DNA from: CAZNKO01 sp964573855
GTDB lineage: Bacteria > Patescibacteriota > Patescibacteriia > UBA9934 > GWF2-40-263
NCBI GenBank assembly: GCA_964573855.1
Contig: CAZNKO010000012.1
Location: 1 to 23,358 of the forward strand
DNA length: 23,358 nt
Reading direction: 5' to 3'
Positions 6,047 to 16,051 of this stretch are shown piece by piece. The position numbers and the translations under genes were made by a program. The notes under the pieces are model-generated. The model saw only the letters and a program-made list of their open reading frames with translations, was not told the DNA's origin and did not search any database. The first letter of the stretch is position 1, and each line of letters starts with the position of its first letter.

Positions 6047-6268
6047 ATGAGGTTGGATAAATATAAGAATATAAGATGGGTTGTGCTTTCTTTTTTGGCT
6101 GTTGCTATTTTTCTTCTGTTTACCGATGTAGATAAAAATTGGGCAGTTGTTTTAATTTTTATAGCGTTTTTGATTGGTGCTAACGCAATAGACAAAAAAC
6201 AAAAAGAATATCTGAATGAAAAGATTAATGAGTTAGAAAAACGCATTGATAAATTAGAACACAAATAA
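6047..6268 (+). CDS. Two-span membrane protein with C-terminal coiled coil, element cargo
   Basis: A 73-aa protein: two hydrophobic segments (about 10-26 and 32-47) joined by a short DVDKN loop, then a heptad-like basic/acidic tail (KKQKEYLNEKINELEKRIDK) that should form a coiled coil in the cytoplasm. No family is recognised. It lies between two other small membrane proteins, 3 nt before the next start, which suggests that the three form a complex. Confidence 0.7.
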   Translation: MRLDKYKNIRWVVLSFLAVAIFLLFTDVDKNWAVVLIFIAFLIGANAIDKKQKEYLNEKINELEKRIDKLEHK

Positions 6269-6271
6269 TAT

Positions 6272-6694
6272 ATGAGCGATTTCATTTTATTTATTTTATT
6301 GGCCATAATAATCATCTTCATTTGGATTGACATCCGCAGGATTGATAAACGCGGTAAAGTAAGGGGGTTAGATTTTGAAGAAATAAAAGATGGGATTTTG
6401 GAAATTGAAGCACGAGTCAGGCGATTAGAGCACCATCTTTTAAGCAGAAAACAAACCGAGGAAAGAGACCCCCTCAATTTTATGAACAATAAAACTGGGA
6501 AACCTGTATTGAACGATAAATTAATAGGAGCGGCAAAAGGGATAATAAAGGATGTGCGCAAACGAGAAATACACAAAAGAATTGACCCAAAAGGAGCCGA
6601 ACAAGTAGAAAAGTTGGAATCTCTTCGTGAAAAAATGTATAGTGGTGAAAACATAAACGAAGATGAGATTAAAGATGCGTTCAAGGATTCGTAG
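6272..6694 (+). CDS. Single-span membrane protein with cytoplasmic helical domain, element cargo
   Basis: A 140-aa protein with a very hydrophobic N-terminal anchor (residues 3-20, FILFILLAIIIIFIWIDI), then charged helical sequence with a possible coiled coil (LEIEARVRRLEHHLL at about 45-60) and an acidic C-terminus. No recognisable enzyme motif. It is the last gene of the cassette. 13 nt after its stop a 33-nt piece of recombinase sequence begins. A role in element maintenance or host defence is possible but unsupported. Confidence 0.7.
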   Translation: MSDFILFILLAIIIIFIWIDIRRIDKRGKVRGLDFEEIKDGILEIEARVRRLEHHLLSRKQTEERDPLNFMNNKTGKPVLNDKLIGAAKGIIKDVRKREIHKRIDPKGAEQVEKLESLREKMYSGENINEDEIKDAFKDS

Positions 6695-6706
6695 TTATTC
6701 ATTTTT

Positions 6707-6739
6707 GAATTTGCCGCCAAAGAAAAACTTGAAATTGTC
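6707..6739 (+). pseudogene. 33-nt recombinase fragment
   Basis: Exact inverted match to 5354-5386, which encodes EFAAKEKLEIV of the recombinase catalytic domain. It directly abuts (2 nt) the right-end repeat at 6742. It is a footprint of a rearrangement that involved a recombinase gene. Confidence 0.75.
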
Positions 6740-6741
6740 AG

Positions 6742-6839
6742 CGGTGCGGCTCCGCCGCATTTTCGGATTTTCGCGGGGGGACTTCCTCGCCGCCGCAGGC
6801 GGCGAAATGCGTTCGGATTACTTTAAGAATACTGCACCA
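6742..6839. repeat. Right-end 98-bp repeat (attR arm) of the integrative element
   Basis: Exact inverted copy at 5603-5700. It ends with the core GCACCA (6834-6839), beyond which the chromosomal sequence TCCCACTTCGCC resumes. It includes the palindrome GCCGCCGCAGGCGGC and a G-run. Confidence 0.85.
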
Positions 6840-6856
6840 TCCCACTTCGCCCTTCC

Positions 6857-6890
6857 TCCTTCGCTCTGACAAGTCAGAGCTACGGAAGGA
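6857..6890. repeat. Perfect hairpin in the 6840-6936 intergenic region
   Basis: GCTCTGAC-AA-GTCAGAGC (6863-6880) with an outer TCCTTC/GGAAGGA pair. No T-tract follows, so it is a structural repeat rather than a clear terminator. It would have lain just downstream of tRNA-Ile before the element inserted. Confidence 0.6.
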
Positions 6891-6936
6891 CAGGTCGGGC
6901 TCCGTTAGGGATGAACGAATCAAACACAACTACCTT

Positions 6937-7116
6937 ATGCCATTTCTCGTATTAGGGATCATCGTCTTCGTCATCGGCATCTACTTTTTTATTCAAACCA
7001 AAAGGCACCACGACCACGAGGGCGAAGAGGGCGCCATGACCGTCATGATCGCGGGCATCATCTTGATTTTTTTCTACGGTCTCTTCTATCAACTCCTCGC
7101 GCGTCTGACACTTTGA
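6937..7116 (+). CDS. 59-aa two-span membrane protein
   Basis: A short ORF starting ATG at 6937 and ending TGA at 7114-7116. It has two hydrophobic segments (about residues 2-18 and 35-54) around a charged, His-rich loop (KRHHDHEGEEG). Its stop is 2 nt from the ATG of the pseudouridine synthase gene, and its GC-rich third positions match the chromosomal neighbours rather than the element. Translational coupling is likely. I recognise no family. Confidence 0.65.
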   Translation: MPFLVLGIIVFVIGIYFFIQTKRHHDHEGEEGAMTVMIAGIILIFFYGLFYQLLARLTL

Positions 7117-7118
7117 GT

Positions 7119-8060
7119 ATGTCCACGTACACGGTTCCGACAGAGGAGAGCGGCAAGCGGTTGGATTTGGTTCTGACCGCGCATCTTGGGGTGCCGCGCG
7201 GACGCGTGCAGGAGGCGATCAAGGCCGGCCTCGTTTCCCGAGAAGGGAAGGCCCTCAAATCTCATGCGCCTGTTCAATCCGGAGATCAGATCGAGTATCA
7301 GCTCCCGACAAAATCCAAAGTGAAAAAAGCGGAGGAGCCGAAGATCGATATCGTTTACGAAGACGATGATGTATTGATTGTGGAGAAACCTGCCGGGCTT
7401 CTTGTCCATCCGACCCATGAAAAGAGTGGGGTCCCGACCCTTGCGGGCGCCCTCCTCGCGCAATATCCAAAAATAAAAAAGGTAGGGGAAAATACGCTCC
7501 GGCCCGGGATCGTGCACCGGCTCGATAAGAATGTGTCCGGTCTCATGGTCGTCGCAAAAAACCAACCCGCGTTTGCGCATCTCAAGCGCCAATTCATCGG
7601 CCGGCACGTAAAGAAAGAATACCTGGCCCTCGCCTATGGAACCCTTCCCAAGGACCATGACACGATTCTCCTCAAAATCGCGCGTTCAAAATCCCGCGGC
7701 CGGATGGTCGCGCGCCCCGAGGGACAAGAAGGAAAAGAAGCGATCACGGAATACGATGTCGTGACCCGGTACAAAACCGCGACGCTCGCGCGCGTCCGAA
7801 CCCTCACGGGCCGCACCCACCAAATCCGCGCCCATTTCAAAGGCATTGACCATCCGCTCGTCGGCGATATCTTGTACGCCAAAAAGCACATGCGCCACAT
7901 CAAACCAATTCCCCTCACCCGCATTTTTCTCCATGCCGGCAAATTGACGGTCCCGCTTCCGAATGGCACGATCAGGACATTCGAATCGCCGATGCCAAAA
8001 GAATTGGAAACACTATTATCCAACCTCCAACCCCTGACCTCCAACCTCCATTCTTTATGA
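7119..8060 (+). CDS. RluA-family 23S rRNA pseudouridine synthase (RluD-like)
   Basis: A 313-aa protein that isomerises specific uridines in large-subunit rRNA. The N-terminal part (about 10-62) is an S4-type RNA-binding domain (GKRLDLVLTA...VSREGKALKS). The catalytic motif HRLDKNVSG at 133-141 carries the nucleophile Asp136, where the family usually has HRLDKdTSG. Further signatures are VEKPAGLLVHP (88-98) and the later TGRTHQIRAHF. The length fits RluD-type enzymes. ATG 7119 is chosen over the in-frame TTG at 7113, which would overlap the preceding stop. Its end overlaps the CMP kinase start (ATGA, 8057-8060). The exact target uridines cannot be read from the sequence. Confidence 0.9.
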   Translation: MSTYTVPTEESGKRLDLVLTAHLGVPRGRVQEAIKAGLVSREGKALKSHAPVQSGDQIEYQLPTKSKVKKAEEPKIDIVYEDDDVLIVEKPAGLLVHPTHEKSGVPTLAGALLAQYPKIKKVGENTLRPGIVHRLDKNVSGLMVVAKNQPAFAHLKRQFIGRHVKKEYLALAYGTLPKDHDTILLKIARSKSRGRMVARPEGQEGKEAITEYDVVTRYKTATLARVRTLTGRTHQIRAHFKGIDHPLVGDILYAKKHMRHIKPIPLTRIFLHAGKLTVPLPNGTIRTFESPMPKELETLLSNLQPLTSNLHSL

Positions 8061-8602
8061 TCATCACCATTGCGGGCCTTCCGGGCTCGGGAAAAACAAC
8101 GATCGCCGCGCTTCTTTCAAAACGTTTGGGCGTTCCTTGGTATTCGATCGGCGACCTGCGTGGAAAAATGGCAGCCGAGCGCGGCATGACGATTGATGAA
8201 CTGAACAAGCTCGGAGAAAAGCTCTCATTCACCGACCAGGAGGTCGATGAGTACCAAAAAAAACTTGGAGAGCGCGGGGAACCCTGCATCATCGAGGGGC
8301 GACTGTCCTGGCATTTCATTCCAAATTCTTTTAAGGTGTTCCTCGACGTAAATCCCGAGGTTGGCGCCGAGCGTGTGCTCGAATCCAGCCGGCGCAAGGA
8401 GCGGCCGGATGAGCAGCGCTACCGCAACATGGACGAAGCCCGAGAACATATGCAATATCGCCTCGCCTCGGACCAGCGGCGGTACCAGAAGTATTACGGG
8501 GTGGATGTGATGAACCGCTCAAACTACGACTTCGTCCTTGATACGACTGACCTCACTCCGGAGGCGATTGTGGAGACTCTTGCCAAAAAAGCGAACCTGT
8601 AG
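8057..8602 (+). CDS. cmk: Cytidylate kinase, archaeal-type
   Basis: A 181-aa P-loop kinase that phosphorylates CMP/dCMP. The Walker A GLPGSGKTT lies at 7-15, followed by the LSKRLGVPWYSIGDLRGKMAAERGMT region typical of the short archaeal-type CMP kinases, the IIEGRLSWHFIP segment and a lid-like EQRYRNMDEAREHMQYRLASDQRRY stretch (split here for description: EQRYRNMDEAR then EHMQYRLASDQ). It overlaps the upstream gene by 4 nt and belongs to the operon with the pseudouridine synthase. The assignment among small P-loop kinases is fairly secure because of the GD(L)RG and IEGR(L) motifs. Confidence 0.8.
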   Translation: MIITIAGLPGSGKTTIAALLSKRLGVPWYSIGDLRGKMAAERGMTIDELNKLGEKLSFTDQEVDEYQKKLGERGEPCIIEGRLSWHFIPNSFKVFLDVNPEVGAERVLESSRRKERPDEQRYRNMDEAREHMQYRLASDQRRYQKYYGVDVMNRSNYDFVLDTTDLTPEAIVETLAKKANL

Positions 8603-8625
8603 TACCTTTCTCGCACCTAATCCAA

Positions 8626-8668
8626 GAGAAAAAATTTTCAATTTTTTCTCCGAGACTTCTAACGGGAT
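8626..8668 (+). promoter_or_regulatory. Partial copy of the CCCCGT/ACGGGG leader before rplS
   Basis: An AT-rich perfect hairpin (8626-8650) followed by CGA and GACTTCTAACGGG (8654-8666), then AT and the ATG. This equals the P3 hairpin plus the 3' arm of P1 of the leader at 3695-3827. No matching 5' arm is found upstream, so P1 cannot form here. The hairpin with its run of T could also act as an attenuator. Confidence 0.5.
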
Positions 8669-9031
8669 ATGCCAGAAGAAACAAAAGGAATGGCGAGCAA
8701 ATTTGTCGGGATGGAAGGGCTGCGCGCCGGCCAAATCGTGCGTGTCCATGAAAAAATCAAGGACGTGACAGCAAAAGGTGAGGAACGAGAACGCATCCAA
8801 ATCTTCGAAGGGACGGTCCTCGGCGCTCGAGGCGCCGGGAAGTCGAAGACATTCACCGTACGGAAAGTAAGTGAGGGTTACGGGGTCGAAAAGATCTATC
8901 CCCTCGCGTCCTCGGTCGTGGATAAAATCGAGCTCGTGAAGACGATGAGGGTTCGCCGCGCGAAACTCGCCTATCTCTCGGATCCGAAACGGCCATTCCG
9001 CCGCGTCCTCAAAGAGGCATCCAAAACCTAA
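8669..9031 (+). CDS. rplS: 50S ribosomal protein L19
   Basis: 120 aa, the usual length. The family signatures are clear: RAGQIVRVHEKIK near 19-31, RIQIFEGTVLGARGAGKSKT near 41-60, FTVRKVSEGYGVEKIYPLAS after it, and RRAKLAYL near 97-104. L19 sits at the interface between the subunits. It follows the CMP kinase by 66 nt containing the partial structured leader and ends in a strong terminator. The ATG at 8669 matches the N-terminal length of other L19 proteins. Confidence 0.95.
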   Translation: MPEETKGMASKFVGMEGLRAGQIVRVHEKIKDVTAKGEERERIQIFEGTVLGARGAGKSKTFTVRKVSEGYGVEKIYPLASSVVDKIELVKTMRVRRAKLAYLSDPKRPFRRVLKEASKT

Positions 9032-9033
9032 AC

Positions 9034-9063
9034 AAAACACCCCCGCGCTACGGGGGATGTTTT
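9034..9063. terminator. Bidirectional terminator between rplS and the surface-protein gene
   Basis: AAAACA-CCCCCG, loop CGCTA, CGGGGG-A-TGTTTT with a following T-rich stretch. It serves two convergent genes. Confidence 0.85.
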
Positions 9064-9071
9064 ATTTTCTT

Positions 9072-10775
9072 TTAGATCTGTTGCGCTTCCTGCTCATTCG
9101 TGACCGAGACACCGGTCATGTAGTCGAACAGGACGTTCGGCTGTACGATAACGATATTCTTGTTCCAGGATTCGCCGAAGATGCGCCACGCGGCCGGTTC
9201 ATCCACAATCCAGTGGAGCTTTCCGTCGCCTCCGACGAGATACACATCCCGACTGTCCGTTGCCTTCACCTTGGTGCCCGGAGCAAAGAGAGCACGGCCC
9301 TCTTCCGGATAGGCCCGGAGCGTATCGAAACTCACGGTTTCAACGCTCGCCCAGGAATCAAACCACGTGAAATACACTTCGGGGTTCGAGACCGCCTTCC
9401 GGGTGCCATCCTTCACGAGCCAGATCTGACTGTCGCCCGCAACACGTATCGCGCGCACGGGATTCAGCGACAATTTCTTCGCGGCATTCACGGTGGCCTC
9501 GTAGATTCCGTCGACGCCCCGCCAATAGACATGGGCCTCGTCGGAAATCACGGCGGGGGTACTCCCGAAGCCGAGCTTGAGACCCCGGCCCGTTTTGAGG
9601 TTCAGGTACTGCACGTTGCCCGTGCCATCAACGCCGACGACGATGTCGCCAAGCGAATCCGTTACGGCAAACGGCAGGGTTTCGCTCGTCTTGGTTTTAA
9701 GGTTATAGACAACGCCTTCCGCGGTCACGCCAAAGCCCGTGGCAGAGAAGAGCCGGTCTCCGTCAAGCAGGAACTGACCTTCAGTCGCGGTCCCGATTTC
9801 CGCCACACCGGAAAGATCGCTCACAAAGAGCCGATCCTCGGCGTTCACCCAGGCCATGCGATCGCCGGAAATCTGATACGTCCGTTCGATGGGACGATAC
9901 CAATTCAGGAACTCGCCTTCATGGCGGATGGCTTCCGTATTCGTCTTCGGATCATAGGTGTAGCGGACGAAGTTCTTGAAAAACTCGACCGAACCGTCCG
10001 AACGGAAATGGGCCGCCACAATGTCCCCATCCTGTTCTGTCCACGTTCCTGGAATGGGACTATTCGTCATCCCTGCATGATCGGACGTGTTGGAATCCAT
10101 AAACCAGAGTTCTTCGTTCGCGCGCTCAAACACCATCTTCACGAGCGCCACCCCGTCCCGAGTGTCCTGAATCTCTTCACGCCGCAGGGTTTTCGCATAC
10201 CAATGCGGATGAATCACAACCGACTTTCCCTGCGCAGCATCCCACACTTCAGTCCCCGCCTGCGCAAATCCGTTTTTGAATGGATATTCAGGATTGAAGA
10301 AATAATTTCCGTCCACCATGGCACGGACCGCCGTCGGCGACTGGAAAAACGCTTCTTTCACAAGCGTGGTCGCCTGACCGGTTTCAAGATTCCGCTCGAG
10401 GAGTGCATACGTTGAACGCTCCAAATTGGCCGCCTGCACATAGACAAGACGGTTGCTGTTCTTCGCATAGGCATGCGCGTCAAACGCCTCACCCGGCACG
10501 TTCGTCCACGTGAGTTTCATGCCGTTTTTCAGCATGGAAACATGGTAGTTCAAAACCGCATCCGTCGGCTCCGCGACCAGCACGGCAGGTCCAATCGAAA
10601 TCGGGCCCACGGCATTCGGCACAAACGCCAGGCGCTCCACGCGGTAATCCGCATAGCTCCACGCGGCCTCGGCCATAATGGGTTCAAACGAACCCTGGTC
10701 GGCATGCACGCCGGAAACAACCGGCAGAGCCGTCATGCTCATGGTCGCGATTATAGCAAAGATTTTTTTCATCAT
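9072..10775 (-). CDS. Secreted surface protein with beta-propeller-like repeats
   Basis: 567 aa with a signal peptide (MMKKIFAIIATMSMTALPVV, cleavage probably near GVHA-DQ). The body shows repeating strands of the kind seen in propellers (DGNYFF, GDRMAWVNAEDRLFVSDLSG, LDGDRLFSATGFG, ISDEAHVYWRGVDGIYEA). The C-terminal part (about 455-550: IWLVKDGTRKAVSNPEVYFT, then LFAPGTKVKATDSRDVYLVG and GKLHWIVDEPAAWRIFGESW) matches a module I know from surface proteins of Patescibacteria, where it often occurs in copies. Function is unknown, possibly cell-wall or S-layer associated. It has its own promoter with an operator-like palindrome. Confidence 0.7.
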   Translation of the reverse strand: MMKKIFAIIATMSMTALPVVSGVHADQGSFEPIMAEAAWSYADYRVERLAFVPNAVGPISIGPAVLVAEPTDAVLNYHVSMLKNGMKLTWTNVPGEAFDAHAYAKNSNRLVYVQAANLERSTYALLERNLETGQATTLVKEAFFQSPTAVRAMVDGNYFFNPEYPFKNGFAQAGTEVWDAAQGKSVVIHPHWYAKTLRREEIQDTRDGVALVKMVFERANEELWFMDSNTSDHAGMTNSPIPGTWTEQDGDIVAAHFRSDGSVEFFKNFVRYTYDPKTNTEAIRHEGEFLNWYRPIERTYQISGDRMAWVNAEDRLFVSDLSGVAEIGTATEGQFLLDGDRLFSATGFGVTAEGVVYNLKTKTSETLPFAVTDSLGDIVVGVDGTGNVQYLNLKTGRGLKLGFGSTPAVISDEAHVYWRGVDGIYEATVNAAKKLSLNPVRAIRVAGDSQIWLVKDGTRKAVSNPEVYFTWFDSWASVETVSFDTLRAYPEEGRALFAPGTKVKATDSRDVYLVGGDGKLHWIVDEPAAWRIFGESWNKNIVIVQPNVLFDYMTGVSVTNEQEAQQI

Positions 10776-10792
10776 AATTTTGGCTTTTGTCA

Positions 10793-10846
10793 GTCAAATT
10801 TTGACCCGCGACTATACCAAGAATCTTGTCTTTTGTCAAGAGACAA
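10793..10846 (-). promoter_or_regulatory. Promoter and operator-like palindromes of the surface-protein gene
   Basis: On the minus strand a perfect TTGACA (10839-10834), 17 nt and TATAGT (10816-10811). A 21-bp near-perfect palindrome (10826-10846, nine-base arms with one mismatch around GAC) covers the -35. A perfect 13-bp palindrome GTCAAATTTTGAC lies at 10793-10805 near the start. Strong promoter plus overlapping dyads suggests repressor control. Confidence 0.65.
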
Positions 10847-10866
10847 ATAACCTGATTTGGCTTATA

Positions 10867-13759
<2,893 letters not shown>

Positions 13760-13781
13760 AGGGTAAAGATGATTGGCTGGC

Positions 13782-13810
13782 AGTCTACCACCTCATCTTC
13801 CGCTTGGCAA
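13782..13810 (-). promoter_or_regulatory. Promoter of uvrA
   Basis: On the minus strand TTGCCA (13810-13805), 17 nt, TAGACT (13787-13782). The start would be near 13775, 15 nt before the ATG. Confidence 0.5.
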
Positions 13811-13820
13811 GCGTTCAAGG

Positions 13821-15251
13821 TTATTCACATTCCTCATCTTCATCACAACGTCCGCTTCTGCAGACTTCCGGCCGGTCGCATTCTGCTCCCGCACGTAAGG
13901 AACCCAGGGTGGAACAGACATCCGGCTCATATTCGTCATTGCACACTCGATTCGATGTCGGGGCTCCGCAATCTTTGTCTCGTTTACATGGCGCGCCTTC
14001 TGGACTGCCACCAACAGGCGCACATACATCGTTCCAATATCCTTTATTGCAAATCCCGCTCGCGCAATGGCTGTCTTCATCGCATGAGACCCCCCCTGCC
14101 AACCCATTTCTTTCGCGGCAGGTGTTCGGAATTTCACCCGGGTTACAAAAGAATCCTGGATAACAGTCGGCATCACCACTGCAAGACTCACCGTCTACCT
14201 TACGGGGAACGCACTTGATAAGTTCTGTGTTCCCATACGTTTGTGTACTTTCAATACGACAGAGGCTTGGAATTTCCTCTTTGCAAAGATCTGACTCACA
14301 ATAAAGACGAAGTGGGCCAAGATCGTCGAGAGAGCGCCGAGTGGTTGCCCCAAGACTGTCAATGTCTTGGCATCGAGAAGGGCAAACGCTTTTATCAAGA
14401 CACCCGTATTTTCCGCCCGAAACAATGCATGTTTTCCCGCCAGAACAATGTTGTCCGATACATGAACCCGCAAGAGCAGGATCGTCCTCTCCTGAATAGT
14501 TTTTCCCGCATTCAAACTTCCCTTTAAATTTCGCTTCATTTGGACATTCCCCGTTGACATTCCCACCAAACTCTTGACGGCGCACCATAGGAAGCGTCGG
14601 GGATTGAAGGCTAATCAATCGTGGATTAACGGTTTGGAGAAGCAGTGATGCGGCGAAGAGGAGAATAAGCCCGATGACTGCGTGCTGGATGCGGCTTTTC
14701 GCTTTTTCCACCTGGTCGCTCGAAGCCGCCCCGAGAACGTATTGAAGTCCCCCGATCATAATCATAACGATCGCGACTGTGATCGAAAAACCGAGCAAAA
14801 AGGTGTAGAGCTTTCCGACATAGTCCCCGAGATCAAGAACAGTGATTGTATCACCGAAGGGAACCGCGAGCTTGTAAGCTTCTCCCCTCGCATAGCAGTA
14901 GTGTTGGTCTTCGAGGCATTCCGGCGGCTGGTATCCTGCATCCCATTCCCCCCTTACTTCTTTTCCATCGGCACCTTTGAATGTTTGTTCACAAGTGGAT
15001 CGATCCCAACACCGTAAGTTGTGGTTTGGATATTGCGATTTGTCGGTTGCACAAATAAGCAGACGGTTATCGTTGCCTTCACATAACTCCTGGCAAGCGG
15101 CCGGCGTCATTGTTCGGTCGGAGGGTTCCCAAGCTCCTATTTCATTCGAAGCACAAAAACAGGTGCATTGATTCTGCTGGGCAAACACGGGCGCGGGGAG
15201 CGCTGAGGCGCAGAGGAGCAGGAAGGCAAAAATCAAGATGCAAAAACGCAT
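13821..15251 (-). CDS. Pilin-like membrane protein with extracellular Cys-rich tail
   Basis: 476 aa from the ATG at 15251 (a TTG 12 nt upstream is less likely). Signal peptide at 1-24 (ending PVFA). A Cys-containing N-terminal region follows. Two membrane segments (about 148-173 and 190-207) flank SSDQVEKAKSRIQHA, a layout typical of VirB2/T4SS-pilin-like proteins of Patescibacteria. The rest holds many Cys in repeated blocks such as GESCSGDADCYPGFFC, GVSCDEDSHCASGIC, GAPCKRDKDCG and GAECDRPEVCRSGRC, resembling small disulfide-rich modules. The gene starts 1 nt after the stop of the DsbA-like gene, which fits a need for disulfide formation. Pilin function is inference. Confidence 0.65.
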   Translation of the reverse strand: MRFCILIFAFLLLCASALPAPVFAQQNQCTCFCASNEIGAWEPSDRTMTPAACQELCEGNDNRLLICATDKSQYPNHNLRCWDRSTCEQTFKGADGKEVRGEWDAGYQPPECLEDQHYCYARGEAYKLAVPFGDTITVLDLGDYVGKLYTFLLGFSITVAIVMIMIGGLQYVLGAASSDQVEKAKSRIQHAVIGLILLFAASLLLQTVNPRLISLQSPTLPMVRRQEFGGNVNGECPNEAKFKGKFECGKNYSGEDDPALAGSCIGQHCSGGKTCIVSGGKYGCLDKSVCPSRCQDIDSLGATTRRSLDDLGPLRLYCESDLCKEEIPSLCRIESTQTYGNTELIKCVPRKVDGESCSGDADCYPGFFCNPGEIPNTCRERNGLAGGVSCDEDSHCASGICNKGYWNDVCAPVGGSPEGAPCKRDKDCGAPTSNRVCNDEYEPDVCSTLGSLRAGAECDRPEVCRSGRCDEDEECE

Positions 15252-15252
15252 A

Positions 15253-15960
15253 TCAAGGCTCAAGAAGGCCGCGAATCACACGATCAAATGTTTCCTCGGG
15301 AATGGATCCGTGGATGCGGTACCCGTTTATGAAAAAAGTCGGGGTCCCCTGAACTCCTGCGGCAAGCCCGGCCTGATAATCCTCCTCCACTTCTTTGGCG
15401 TACCTATGGCTTGTCAGACACGGCTCGAACGTCTGCAGGTTGAGGTTCAGCTGTTCTGCATAGGTAAGGAGGTCGCGCTCCTTGTGGCTGCTCTGGTTTT
15501 GATAAAGCTTATCGTGATACTCCCAAAACTTCCCCTGCTCATGGGCGCACTGTCCGGCTTCCGCCGCCAAGGCTGCGTCCGGATGGAGTTCAAGCACGGG
15601 AAAATCTCGGTACTGGAAAAAAATCTGGTCGCCGTATTTCGCCGCAAGCGCACGCATGATCGGGGCGGACCGCCGGCAAAATGGGCAGCCGAAATCCCCG
15701 AATTCGACGATCGTTACCTTTGCGCCAGGGGAACCCAACGACGGATCATCAGCCGTCACGAGCTCAAACTCCCCTTTCGGAATCTCCGAAAGCGCCGCGC
15801 GCTGGCTGAAGGTGAAATCGGACAAAAAAGACAGGTCATCGGTCCCGAGCGTGCCGGATTGAATGCCGCGGAAGTAATAGAAGACGCGCCAGCCGAACAG
15901 GGCAAAAAGGGCGAGGACTCCGATCAAGATGGCGGTGGTAAGACGACTTCCTCCGGACAT
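15253..15960 (-). CDS. DsbA-like thiol:disulfide oxidoreductase, membrane-anchored
   Basis: 235 aa from ATG 15960. An N-terminal membrane anchor at about 8-28, then a thioredoxin-fold domain of the DsbA type. The active site GCPFC lies at 91-95 in the context VEFGDFGCPFCRRSAP. The cis-Pro loop reads GTPTFFING near the C-terminus. It acts outside the membrane, introducing or shuffling disulfides. A much longer frame (to 16146) is rejected because its extra N-terminus is low-complexity and the promoter lies inside it. It is cotranscribed with the Cys-rich protein immediately downstream, the likely substrate. Confidence 0.88.
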   Translation of the reverse strand: MSGGSRLTTAILIGVLALFALFGWRVFYYFRGIQSGTLGTDDLSFLSDFTFSQRAALSEIPKGEFELVTADDPSLGSPGAKVTIVEFGDFGCPFCRRSAPIMRALAAKYGDQIFFQYRDFPVLELHPDAALAAEAGQCAHEQGKFWEYHDKLYQNQSSHKERDLLTYAEQLNLNLQTFEPCLTSHRYAKEVEEDYQAGLAAGVQGTPTFFINGYRIHGSIPEETFDRVIRGLLEP

Positions 15961-15978
15961 AGTAAGGATGTTGAGAAA

Positions 15979-15984
15979 AGTATA
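15979..15984 (-). promoter_or_regulatory. Extended -10 promoter of the dsbA-like operon
   Basis: On the minus strand TGTTATACT gives an extended -10 (TG-N-TATACT, hexamer 15984-15979). The start would be near 15972, 12 nt before the ATG at 15960. The -35 is poor. Confidence 0.5.
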
Positions 15985-16051
15985 ACATGAAGAAAGAGAC
16001 AAGAGACAGGAGACAGGGCTACGAGGGCGACGAAGGCTACAAGGGTAAAAT

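Larger units (their letters stand above)
4013..6839. mobile_element. 2.8-kb integrative element at the 3' end of tRNA-Ile
   Basis: Bounded by direct GCACCA repeats (4013-4018 in the tRNA end, 6834-6839 on the right). It contains a large serine recombinase gene (interrupted), a three-gene membrane-protein cassette and repeats of its own ends. It is clearly richer in A+T than the flanking genes. Removing it would join tRNA-Ile directly to TCCCACTTCGCC (6840 onward). The joined-ends sequence expected in a circular form (right 98 bp + core + left 100 bp) is present inside the element in inverted orientation at 5509-5700. The recombinase being closest to the tRNA end, with its coding sequence reading into the core, is the usual layout of tRNA-associated islands. 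Confidence 0.7.

Noticed and set aside
9057..10415. 452-aa plus-strand open frame opposite the surface-protein gene
   Set aside because: It has no recognisable motif, starts inside a terminator, and the minus strand has a signal peptide, promoter and terminator. It is a GC-driven antisense frame.
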